Below are positions 1 through 6,851 of a stretch of DNA of 6,994 nucleotides, one piece after another. Source of the stretch: DYTH01 sp964552725 (GTDB lineage: Bacteria > Desulfobacterota > Syntrophia > Syntrophales > UBA5619); NCBI GenBank assembly GCA_964552725.1, contig CAZKHU010000132.1:1-6994 (forward strand), written 5' to 3'. Below the pieces are notes generated by a model, which made no database searches, had not been told where the DNA came from, and saw only the letters and a program-made list of their open reading frames with translations. Position 1 is the stretch's first letter; each line of letters begins with the position of its first letter. The position numbers and the translations under genes are program-made.

Positions 1-6
1 CATATT

Positions 7-118
7 CCCGATAGAGACATTCGGGAATGACAAATGGTTTTGCAATTGCCTCCCGATAGAAACATTATGAACATTAAGCTTCGCTTTCGGGAATGACAAA
101 TGGTTTTGCAATTGCCTC
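7..118. repeat. Two copies of a palindromic intergenic repeat
   Basis: A 33-bp segment is repeated exactly at 20-52 and 86-118. Each copy is preceded by a related 14-mer, cccgatagagacat (7-20) and cccgatagaaacat (52-65). The second copy carries 21 extra bases (66-86) between the 14-mer and the 33-bp block. In copy 1 the arms ATTCCCGA (4-11) and TCGGGAAT (21-28) form an 8-bp inverted repeat with a 9-base loop. In copy 2 the arms are TCCCGA (51-56) and TCGGGA (87-92). Each block also contains the perfect palindrome GCAATTGC (42-49, 108-115). This is seen directly. I infer a dispersed, REP-like intergenic element, probably present many times in the genome. The second copy ends about ten bases before the kinase start codon. 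Confidence 0.8.
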
Positions 119-127
119 AAAGGAAAG

Positions 128-2230
128 ATGGAAAGTCATGAACATCCTTCCGTGAAAGCGCCTATTTTCAAAATTGGTAACCTTATGAAAGATGAGAATG
201 AGACAAGGAAGCAGTCAGCAAACGAGCTGACGGAATTGCGCTCGCAGAATGCCGCCCGGCAAGAATCAGAAATCCGGATTATATCGGCTGAGCTTGCGGC
301 CGAGGGGTCCCGTCGCTATGCCGAAAGTATTGTGGAGACTATTCGAGAGCCCCTTTTAGTCCTTGATGCGGACCTGAAAATAATCTCGGTGAACCGCAAC
401 TTTTACAAAACCTTTAAAACAACTTCCGGGGAGACGGTCGGAAGTTTCGTCTATGACCTTGGGAACAAGCAGTGGGACATTCCCAAGCTTCGGGAACTGC
501 TTGAAGAAGTCCTTCCTGAAAAAGAAGCTTTCGACGACTTCGAGGTTGAGCATAATTTCCAGGACATCGGTGATAAAATCATGCTGCTTAATGCCCGCCA
601 GATATACAGGAAAGACATCGGCGCCAAAATGATTCTCCTGGCCATTGAGGATATAACCGAGCGCAGGCGACTGGAAAGAAATTTGATTGACTCTGAAGAG
701 CGCTTCAGACGCCTTTTTGAAACGGCAAGTGACGGGATACTTCTTCTCGAAAAATGCGAAGGGAGGATAATACAGGCCAATCCGGCCACCGAGACTATAT
801 TGGGCTATACCAGCAGGGAGTGCATTGGGAAAAAGCTTCCGGACATCGGCATTTGGCTTGATAAGGGTAATTTTAAAACAACCATGCAAAACCTGGAAGA
901 GAACGATATTCTCAATTTCAATGATTCCCCGGTAAAAACCAAGTCCGGGCAGTATATCGATACGGATATATATCTCGTTGACAGAGCCACGTTGGCACAA
1001 TTTAACATTCGCGACATCACCAAGCGCAAACAGATGGAAAAAGAAAAACGGTGTTTCGAGGAGCGCATCCAGAGATCCGAGAAGATGGAGGCTTTGGGGC
1101 GACTGGCCGGCGGAGTGGCCCATGATCTGAATAACGTCCTGGGGGCGCTCAGCGGATACTCGGAGTTGTTGCTTATGGAAATTCCCCAAGGGCAAAGGGG
1201 CAGGGGGCACGCTGAAAAGATTTTGCTGTCCGTCGAAAAGGGGGCAGCGATCATTCAGGATCTCCTCACCCTGGCCAGGCGGGGCGTAACGGCATCGGAT
1301 GTGGTCAATCTCAACGGCGTGGTTTCCGGTTTTCTCAGGAGCCCGGTGTTTGAGAAGATGCAGGACTATTATCCCTGTGTTACCTTCCGGACAGAGCTTG
1401 ACAATAGCCTTCTGAACATTAAAGGCTCCCCCCTCCACCTGGAAAAGACACTGATGAACCTGGTGGCGAATGCGACGGAATCGATATCCGGGCAGGGGGA
1501 AGTAACGATCCGGACGCAGGCCATCTACCTGGACAAGGCCGTCCGGGGTTATGATGAGGTACGGGAGGGGGATTACTCCGTTCTGATTGTATCCGATACG
1601 GGGATGGGCATCCCGGCTGAGAATATGGAGAAGATATTTGAACCTTTTTATACAAAAAAGAAGCTGGGACGGAGTGGGTCCGGACTGGGGCTGGCGATTG
1701 TCTGGGGAACGGTAAAGGATCACCATGGATATATTGATATCCAGACAAAAGTGGGGGCGGGAACCACGTTTACGCTTTACTTCCCGGCAACACGGGAGGA
1801 ACTGGCTGCGCCGCAGCAAAAAGAGCGGATAGGCCAATACATGGGCAGCGGTGAATCGGTGCTGGTGGTGGATGACGTGCCTGAACAGAGGGACATTGCC
1901 TCCGGATTGCTGGCACGGCTGGGGTATAAGGTTGAGGTTGTTGCCAGCGGGGAAGAGGCTGTTGCCTACCTCAAGGGGCATAGGGCCGACATGCTGGTTC
2001 TGGACATGATCATGGCGCCGGGGATCGATGGTCTGGAGACCTACCGGAGGGTTCTGGCGATCAGCCCGGGGCAGAAGGCTGTTTTGGTCAGCGGCTTTTC
2101 CGAAACGGAAAGGGTTCGGGAGGCGCAGCGGCTGGGAGCGGGCGCCTATGTCAAGAAGCCCTACATAATGGAAAAGCTCGGCGTGGCTATCCGGGAGGAA
2201 CTAAACCGGTGCCCGGTCTCATTCGCATAA
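128..2230 (+). CDS. PAS-PAS hybrid sensor histidine kinase with C-terminal receiver domain
   Basis: This 700-residue signalling protein is predicted to autophosphorylate on histidine and pass the phosphate to its own receiver. A charged helical lead (about 20-62) precedes PAS 1 (about 64-178), which resembles PAS domains found in CheB/CheR fusions and ends in 'AIEDITERR'. PAS 2 spans about 190-300 and ends in 'IRDITKRKQ'. The HisKA H-box is around H332 in 'GVAHDLNN'. The ATPase domain shows the N-box N444/N448, the G1 box D490-TGMGIP, the F-box 'FEPFYTKK' and the G2 box 'GSGLGLAIV' (517-525). The receiver (about 577-692) has acidic D582/D583, phosphoacceptor D626, S655 and K677. No transmembrane segment or signal peptide is visible, so it should sense a cytoplasmic cue that I cannot name. 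AAAGGA at 119-124 supports the ATG at 128, although the spacing is short. No output regulator lies beside it, so it appears to be an orphan. Confidence 0.93.
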   Translation: MESHEHPSVKAPIFKIGNLMKDENETRKQSANELTELRSQNAARQESEIRIISAELAAEGSRRYAESIVETIREPLLVLDADLKIISVNRNFYKTFKTTSGETVGSFVYDLGNKQWDIPKLRELLEEVLPEKEAFDDFEVEHNFQDIGDKIMLLNARQIYRKDIGAKMILLAIEDITERRRLERNLIDSEERFRRLFETASDGILLLEKCEGRIIQANPATETILGYTSRECIGKKLPDIGIWLDKGNFKTTMQNLEENDILNFNDSPVKTKSGQYIDTDIYLVDRATLAQFNIRDITKRKQMEKEKRCFEERIQRSEKMEALGRLAGGVAHDLNNVLGALSGYSELLLMEIPQGQRGRGHAEKILLSVEKGAAIIQDLLTLARRGVTASDVVNLNGVVSGFLRSPVFEKMQDYYPCVTFRTELDNSLLNIKGSPLHLEKTLMNLVANATESISGQGEVTIRTQAIYLDKAVRGYDEVREGDYSVLIVSDTGMGIPAENMEKIFEPFYTKKKLGRSGSGLGLAIVWGTVKDHHGYIDIQTKVGAGTTFTLYFPATREELAAPQQKERIGQYMGSGESVLVVDDVPEQRDIASGLLARLGYKVEVVASGEEAVAYLKGHRADMLVLDMIMAPGIDGLETYRRVLAISPGQKAVLVSGFSETERVREAQRLGAGAYVKKPYIMEKLGVAIREELNRCPVSFA

Positions 2231-2376
2231 GCGCCTTCAATAAGCTCCGTTTCGCCTTATTTATTCCTCATGCCTTTCGGCGCTGTTTGAGGATCAGCTC
2301 CATAACCAGATAAAATTCCCCGGTGTTTCCCGCGTTAAGAGTGAAGAAGAGTTTTATCTTAAAGAACCCTGATACG

Positions 2377-3237
2377 ATGAAACGGACTTATTCGATGAGA
2401 CACAAATGGCTCAAAGAGGTACTGAAGAACCTCGGCTTTCTCTGGCGAACCCTGAAAAAATTCAATGATGACAATGGCTTTTTCCTGTCTTCGGGGATTG
2501 CTTTTAACATCCTCATCACTCTGATTCCTTTTATCATGCTGCTCTTGGCATTGTTCGGGACTTATCTTTACAACGACCAGGAGGTGCTCTCTCATATTCG
2601 GGACTACATCCGGAATGTGGTTCCGGCATTGGATCCCAAGATCATGAAAAATCTTGCGGACGTCATCCGGAACCGTCAGATTGTGGGAATCGTGGGACTG
2701 GCAGGCTTGCTGTGGTTTTCCACAGGGGTCTTCAGCTCGCTGCGGATCGCTCTCAACATTGTGTTCCGCGTGGAGAACAACAGGGGGATGCTGCGGGGAT
2801 TCGGGATTGATCTGTTGATGATTCTCCTGGCGGGAATGCTGTTCCTGGGGAGCATGGCTCTCAGCTCCGCCGTCACCTTTTTGCAGGGCTACGAGGGACA
2901 TATTCACATGGCGATAGGGCCGACGGTGCAATGGATACTGAAATACCTTCTCCCTTTTTTCCTGACCATCAGCATGTTTTTTTTGATTTACAAAATCGTT
3001 CCCAATGAGCTGATCCACCTCAAATCCGCCCTGCAGGCGGCCTTCTTTACCGGTTTGCTGTGGGAGTCGGCCAAACATCTTTTTGCCTGGTATGTCACCC
3101 ATCTGGCCGGGTACTCCATTTTTTACGGATCATTGAGCACCGTAATCGTTTCCGTTTTGTGGGTATATTATTCCGCAACGATTCTCCTTTTGGGCGGGGA
3201 GTTTGTCTATTTTTTGGAAGAAGATCGACAAAGCTAA
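2377..3237 (+). CDS. YihY/BrkB (UPF0761) family inner-membrane protein
   Basis: This is an integral membrane protein of 286 residues with six hydrophobic segments, at about 40-65, 102-129, 142-170, 184-208, 214-240 and 249-280. Family hallmarks include 'SGIAFNILITLIPF' in helix 1, 'LLWFSTGVFSSLRIALN' in helix 2 and the closing 'YGSLSTVIVSVLWVYYSA...GGEF'. The family was once called ribonuclease BN, a misassignment (the true enzyme is ElaC/Rbn). Its molecular role is still unclear, with transport suggested. The start is uncertain: the frame is open to a GTG at 2323 (304 residues), with further starts at 2341 (GTG), 2377 (ATG) and 2395 (ATG). None has a strong ribosome-binding site. I prefer 2377 because 2323 has no purine-rich stretch upstream and the extra 18 residues look non-conserved. 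It lies 146 bp after the kinase on the same strand, and I see no reason to link their functions. Confidence 0.88.
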   Translation: MKRTYSMRHKWLKEVLKNLGFLWRTLKKFNDDNGFFLSSGIAFNILITLIPFIMLLLALFGTYLYNDQEVLSHIRDYIRNVVPALDPKIMKNLADVIRNRQIVGIVGLAGLLWFSTGVFSSLRIALNIVFRVENNRGMLRGFGIDLLMILLAGMLFLGSMALSSAVTFLQGYEGHIHMAIGPTVQWILKYLLPFFLTISMFFLIYKIVPNELIHLKSALQAAFFTGLLWESAKHLFAWYVTHLAGYSIFYGSLSTVIVSVLWVYYSATILLLGGEFVYFLEEDRQS

Positions 3238-3257
3238 ACGTTCTGACCTGAGCCGGA

Positions 3258-5957
3258 CTATTTAGAGACTCCTCCCGGAGTCCCTTCTTCTTCCAGATTC
3301 AGCAGGGCTTCACTCACACCGCCGGAAACCCTCCGGGTTGAGAATCCCAGGCGCCTGAATATACTGAGCATTTTACAGTTTTCGGTGAGTACGTCTGCCC
3401 GGACATCCTTAAGGTCTCTCTCGCGAGCTATTTCGATGAGCGCCTCGACAAGTTTATAGCCAAGGCCTCCCCCCTGGAACCTGTCGTGCACGAGGACGGC
3501 CACTTCCCCGGACGTCATATCCTGGTTCATAATAAGTCTGGCAACTCCTATCATTATCTTCTTCCCGTTCTCCCGTAATTCCGCGATGATAGCCATGTGC
3601 CTGTCGTAGTCGATATTACAGAAAAAGGTAAGACCCTCATGTGATATACTTTTGATAACGGAGAAAAACCTGGCCCTCAAGGTGTCTTCCGACAACGAAG
3701 AGAGCATCTCGCGCTCAGCGGGTTCATCTTCAGGTCTTATGGGCCTCAGAAGCACCACTTCCCCTCCAGTCAATTGCCAGGGTTTGATGTACTTCGTCGG
3801 GTAGGGAGTGATAATCAGGTGAGGATAGGGCGATCGGCCAGTGGTGGTATAATTCTTGTCAATAATGATTCGAGCGTCCAGAGCAGTGGCTTTGCCGCTC
3901 GCTATGGCAAGCGGATTTATGTCGATTTCGGCTATTTCGGGGAAGTCAACGACAAGATTGGAAAAATTGACAAGAATTTCCTCAAGCCCTTCAAAATCGG
4001 CTGGCGCTTTTCCCCGGAAGCCCTGGAGCATTTTGTACACCTTCGTGTCCTGTATCAACATCTTTGCCAATGTCCGGTTGAGCGGCGGGAGTCCGATCGA
4101 AAAGTCTTTTATAAACTCGGCTGTCGTCCCTCCCATCCCAAAGAGGATAACTGAACCAAAATCCCTATCCTTTTTGGCCCCAAGGATGAGTTCGTAATCA
4201 ACATCCGTAACCATCTTTTCGACAGCCACACCCGTTATGACTGCTTCCGGGACTCTTTGCTTCACGCCTTGCATCAACTTCAGATACGCTTCCTTCAGGG
4301 CCGTACCTGAATCTATATTCATGATGACGCCGCCCACGTCACTTTTATGGGAAATTTCAGGCGAGACAACCTTGATGACCACCGGATAGCCCATTTGATC
4401 GGCTATCCTTACAGCCGTTTCCGAATTTTGTGCGAGCTGCGTCGGCGCCACAGGTATGCGATAGGTCAGGAGAAAATCCTTGGATTCTTCCTCGCTGAGA
4501 AGCGTTCGTCCTTCGGTGAGGGCCGCCCGGAGGAGCTCCTTCAGATGATTTTTCGAGGGAGTGTCCTGCTCGGGCAACTCTTCGGGGGTTTCATAGAGCT
4601 GGTCGAGATTTCTTTTGTATTTGCACATATTCACATAAGTTCCTACAGCCTCCTCAGGGGTGTTGTAGTTCGGAATCCCGTTTGCAATAAAAACGTTTAT
4701 CCCTTCTTTGACTTCCCTGCCACCCATCCACGTTGCGATGAGAGGTTTCCAGGAGTTTTTTGCAATATCGGCGACCGTATTCGCAAGCTGGGTTGAAGGG
4801 GCCGAGTCCAAAGGTACGTAAATGACGATCACTCCGTCCACCAGGGGGTCGTCAAGACATATAGTGATGGCCTTTGTGAACCTGTCAATGTTTGCGTCTC
4901 CCAGCACGTCGACCGGGTTGGCTTTGCTCCAGTAGGGCGGCAAACATGCGTTGAGTTTCGTCATGCTCTCGTCGGAGAGAGTTGCCAGTTCCCCACCAAG
5001 GTGAATAAGGGCATCGGTGGCCATCACGCCCGGTCCGCCGGCAGACGTTACCACGGCAAGCCTCGGCCCGGCTGGCAACCTCTCAGAATCAAGAACCTGG
5101 GCGGCGTTGAAGAGTTCTCCTATTTCCCGGACCCTTACGGCGCCGGCCCTCCTGAAGGCTGCTTCATATACCGCGTCGTCCCCTGCCATAGCGCCGGTAT
5201 GGGAACGGACCGCCCTTGCGCTTTCGGCAAATCGCCCCGGCTTCAAAATAATGATGGGTTTGCGGTGGGCAAACGCCCGTGCCGCACTCATGAATTTTCT
5301 CGCATTGCCCACACCCTCCATGTAAATAAGGATGCTCCTTGTGGCCTCGTCATCTCCCAGAAAATCGATCATGTCGCCGAAGTCAACGTCAATCATGGAG
5401 CCGAGCGAAGCAAACATGCTAAAGCCTATGCCCGCGCTGACCGCCCAATCGAGTATCGCACTGCCGAGGGCGCCGCTCTGGGAGATGAAAGCGATGTTTC
5501 CCGGAGGGGGATTGCCCCGGAGAAAGGACGCATTCAAGTCCGAGGCGGGTCTCACAAAACCGAGGCAGTTCGGGCCCATAATGCGCATCCCGTATTTTTT
5601 CCTGATCCGATCAATTTCGCTCTCTAACTGTGCGCCTTTTTCCCCTATTTCCTTGAACCCGGCGGAGACGATTACTACCCCATCTGCACCTGCCTGGCCG
5701 CATTCCTCAACCACACCAGGCACTGAGAGGGCGGGAGTTGCCACGACGACCAGATCCACGTGCTCGGGAACGCTCGCGATGCTGGAATAGCTCTCCGCAC
5801 CCAATACCTTGCTCGCATGGGGGTTTACCGGAAATATCCTCCTCTCTTTCGACCGGAGCAGGTTTTCCAGGATTGTCCGTCCGATGGCGCCTTCCTTCTC
5901 GCTTGCGCCGATCAGGGCTATTGTCTGGGGATCAAACATCACATTTATGCGGCTCAT
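3258..5957 (-). CDS. Bifunctional ADP-forming acyl-CoA synthetase / GNAT acetyltransferase (Pat/PatZ-like)
   Basis: In 899 residues this protein fuses both halves of an ADP-forming acetyl/acyl-CoA synthetase to a GNAT N-acetyltransferase. The CoA-binding Rossmann domain (about 5-110) begins 'MFDPQTIALIGAS' and is followed by 'GPNCLG' (128-133). The ligase domains (about 150-450) include 'ISQSGALG' and the phosphohistidine motif 'SHTGAMAG' with H253. The ATP-grasp domain (about 484-706) contains 'SPEISHKSDVGGV' with the second histidine H537, and 'EIDINPL'. The GNAT domain (about 732-890) has 'RFQGGGLG' (826-833) for acetyl-CoA, plus E818 where Pat enzymes carry a catalytic Glu. E. coli and Salmonella Pat are reported to lack the alpha histidine. 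It is retained here, so synthetase activity plus lysine acetylation is plausible. The frame opens nine codons earlier at 5984, but a good ribosome-binding site supports 5957. The stop codon lies 20 bp from the convergent YihY gene. Confidence 0.92.
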   Translation of the reverse strand: MSRINVMFDPQTIALIGASEKEGAIGRTILENLLRSKERRIFPVNPHASKVLGAESYSSIASVPEHVDLVVVATPALSVPGVVEECGQAGADGVVIVSAGFKEIGEKGAQLESEIDRIRKKYGMRIMGPNCLGFVRPASDLNASFLRGNPPPGNIAFISQSGALGSAILDWAVSAGIGFSMFASLGSMIDVDFGDMIDFLGDDEATRSILIYMEGVGNARKFMSAARAFAHRKPIIILKPGRFAESARAVRSHTGAMAGDDAVYEAAFRRAGAVRVREIGELFNAAQVLDSERLPAGPRLAVVTSAGGPGVMATDALIHLGGELATLSDESMTKLNACLPPYWSKANPVDVLGDANIDRFTKAITICLDDPLVDGVIVIYVPLDSAPSTQLANTVADIAKNSWKPLIATWMGGREVKEGINVFIANGIPNYNTPEEAVGTYVNMCKYKRNLDQLYETPEELPEQDTPSKNHLKELLRAALTEGRTLLSEEESKDFLLTYRIPVAPTQLAQNSETAVRIADQMGYPVVIKVVSPEISHKSDVGGVIMNIDSGTALKEAYLKLMQGVKQRVPEAVITGVAVEKMVTDVDYELILGAKKDRDFGSVILFGMGGTTAEFIKDFSIGLPPLNRTLAKMLIQDTKVYKMLQGFRGKAPADFEGLEEILVNFSNLVVDFPEIAEIDINPLAIASGKATALDARIIIDKNYTTTGRSPYPHLIITPYPTKYIKPWQLTGGEVVLLRPIRPEDEPAEREMLSSLSEDTLRARFFSVIKSISHEGLTFFCNIDYDRHMAIIAELRENGKKIMIGVARLIMNQDMTSGEVAVLVHDRFQGGGLGYKLVEALIEIARERDLKDVRADVLTENCKMLSIFRRLGFSTRRVSGGVSEALLNLEEEGTPGGVSK

Positions 5958-5966
5958 TTTCTGTTT

Positions 5967-5972
5967 CCCCTC
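5967..5972 (-). promoter_or_regulatory. Ribosome-binding site that decides the start of the Pat-like gene
   Basis: Read on the minus strand, GAGGGG lies nine bases (AAACAGAAA) before the ATG at 5957. The other in-frame ATG at 5984 is preceded by GTTGGTAACAATCT, which has no purine-rich core. The protein encoded from 5957 also begins directly with the conserved 'MSRINVMFDP' type of start. Together these favour 5957. Confidence 0.7.
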
Positions 5973-6021
5973 TGTTATGCTCATAGATTGTTACCAACGC
6001 CGGTCTTCATGCCTTTGGCCT

Positions 6022-6033
6022 ACGTCATGACGT
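6022..6033. promoter_or_regulatory. Perfect 12-bp palindrome upstream of the Pat-like gene, possible operator
   Basis: ACGTCATGACGT reads identically on both strands. It sits 65 bp upstream of the favoured start codon of the Pat-like gene and overlaps the edge of the tandem repeat. A role as a regulator-binding site is inferred only from its shape and position. I do not recognise a matching consensus. Confidence 0.35.
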
Positions 6034-6075
6034 CCGCCTCTGACACGTCCGCCTCTGACACGTCCGCCTCTGCCA
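6031..6075. repeat. Three tandem copies of a 15-bp unit
   Basis: The unit cgtccgcctctgaca occurs at 6031-6045 and 6046-6060, and as cgtccgcctctgcca (one mismatch) at 6061-6075. It lies in the gap between the DUF2959-like gene and the Pat-like gene. The unit length is a multiple of three and lacks stop codons in several frames, so the stretch stays open on both strands without necessarily being coding. It could be a slippage product or a set of repeated binding sites. The sequence alone does not decide. Confidence 0.9.
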
Positions 6076-6150
6076 TCTTCATACCAACATTGCCAATATC
6101 CTCGAATAGATTCAGCCATAACCATCAATCGTACTATGAAAAGCAGAAAG

Positions 6151-6670
6151 CTATTTCTTTCCACCATATAATTCCGCCTTTATCTCTTCCAGCGCGGATA
6201 TTACCGGTTTGAGGGCTGCCCTTAACGAGTCCAAATCTTGAACGGTCTTTGCGGCAACGGGTGTGATAGCGTCAATCCCTTTGGACGTCAAATCGTTGGA
6301 CAGGTGCGTCTGAATTTCCTTCAGGTCCGTCAGTGAAGCGTGGTCCGACAATTTTATTCCTGAACCCGCTGTAGGCGCCTGGGCGTACATTGCAGCTAAT
6401 TTTATACGGCGCTCTTCGCTGAGCTCGCGGATCTGCGGATTAGTATAAGTGTCCTCCTGTTTTTCCCACTCTGCAAAATACTCGGTACTTAGTAACCTCA
6501 TTTCGTCGATGTGTCTGATCACCTGCTGACCCTGACTGTCAAGAGCGGCGACATTGTCTGAATAGGCCTCGAATGATTTTTTCAGGCCGGGTTGCCCTGC
6601 CTTGACAAGGGAGTCAAGTGACGCAGCCGTAACATCGATCTGAATAATTATTTTTTTGATGTCGCTTCAT
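6151..6670 (-). CDS. DUF2959-like helical protein, frame interrupted at an A7 run
   Basis: The long open frame runs from 6666 down to the TAG at 6151. It encodes a charged, almost wholly helical protein with 'YFAEWEKQ', 'NPQIRELSEERR' and 'LKEIQTHLSNDLTSKGIDAI', features I recall from DUF2959 proteins, whose function is unknown. That frame has no ATG, GTG or TTG codon above the GTG at 6522, yet family-like sequence ('SLDSLVKAG', 'FEAYSDN') continues upstream of it. An ATG at 6670 has an excellent ribosome-binding site but lies in another frame. The two frames meet at seven A (6651-6657 on the + strand as T). Removing one A gives a 172-residue protein starting 'MKRHQKIIIQIDVT'. As written, translation from 6670 stops after 18 residues. 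It may be a sequencing error, a true mutation or a slippage site. Many relatives carry a lipoprotein signal; none is seen here. Confidence 0.62.
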
Positions 6671-6677
6671 GATCAGT

Positions 6678-6683
6678 CTCCTT
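6678..6683 (-). promoter_or_regulatory. Strong Shine-Dalgarno for the DUF2959-like gene
   Basis: On the minus strand AAGGAG is followed by seven bases (ACTGATC) and then the ATG at 6670. This near-ideal arrangement argues that translation really starts there, and so that the frame break at 6651-6657 is meaningful rather than a consequence of a wrongly chosen start. Confidence 0.7.
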
Positions 6684-6701
6684 GAGTTTAATCTTTGTCG
6701 T

Positions 6702-6851
6702 TTATAATCGCCAGGAGGTTATGAACCTCCCACCATTGACTGCTGCCCCCGTTTTCTTACGCATTGCCTCATCCAGGTTGCTCTGCACTATCGACTGCAA
6801 AAGGCCTGCCAATAACCGGATAACGCCGTAATCTTTGATTAACCGTTTCAT
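6702..6851 (-). CDS. Possible 49-residue small protein of unknown function
   Basis: An ATG at 6851 opens a 49-codon frame ending in TAA at 6702-6704, 31 bp before the start of the DUF2959-like gene. The product begins 'MKRLIKDYGVIRLLAGLLQS', is basic overall and has an amphipathic middle. I do not recognise it. No ribosome-binding site precedes the ATG, and its 3' part overlaps the GGAGGTT/AACCTCC inverted repeat. It may be a chance frame, or the remnant of a longer gene. Confidence 0.2.
   Translation of the reverse strand: MKRLIKDYGVIRLLAGLLQSIVQSNLDEAMRKKTGAAVNGGRFITSWRL
6714..6730. promoter_or_regulatory. 17-bp inverted repeat upstream of the DUF2959-like gene
   Basis: GGAGGTT (6714-6720) and AACCTCC (6724-6730) form perfect 7-bp arms around a 3-base centre. 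It lies 44 bp upstream of the ATG at 6670. On the minus strand it is followed within a few bases by TATAAA (6702-6707), which could be a -10 box. No T-run follows on either strand, so it is not an intrinsic terminator. A regulator-binding site overlapping a promoter is the simplest reading, but this is inference. Confidence 0.4.

Noticed and set aside
20..118. Two identical 33-bp repeats separated by 33 bases, which resembles a minimal CRISPR unit
   Set aside because: The supposed spacer contains a second copy of the 14-mer that also precedes the first repeat, so the true unit is a longer palindromic repeat. There are only two copies and no cas genes.
356..1981. 541-codon antisense open frame across the kinase gene
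   Set aside because: The plus-strand frame has unambiguous PAS, HisKA, ATPase and receiver motifs. The antisense product shows no recognisable domain and is a by-product of codon bias.
2231..2283. Possible terminator after the kinase: AATAAG/CTTATT (2239-2244, 2256-2261) inside GCGCC/GGCGC
   Set aside because: The inner stem is AT-rich with an 11-base loop, the outer stem is only 5 bp across a 43-base gap, and no proper T-run follows.
2323..2376. Upstream GTG start (2323) for the YihY-family gene
   Set aside because: It has no ribosome-binding site and adds 18 residues that do not look like the family. It cannot be excluded, because the ATG at 2377 is also weakly supported.
3267..3282. GACTCC-TCCC-GGAGTC hairpin between the convergent genes, possible terminator
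   Set aside because: It lies within the 3' coding end of the Pat-like gene, the stem is only 6 bp, and only a mixed C/T stretch follows on the plus strand.
5958..5984. Upstream ATG (5984) for the Pat-like gene
   Set aside because: It has no Shine-Dalgarno, whereas the ATG at 5957 has GAGGGG at nine bases.
6520..6522. GTG at 6522 as start of the DUF2959-like gene
   Set aside because: Family-like coding sequence continues upstream in the same frame, and the strong ribosome-binding site is at 6678-6683, not near 6522.
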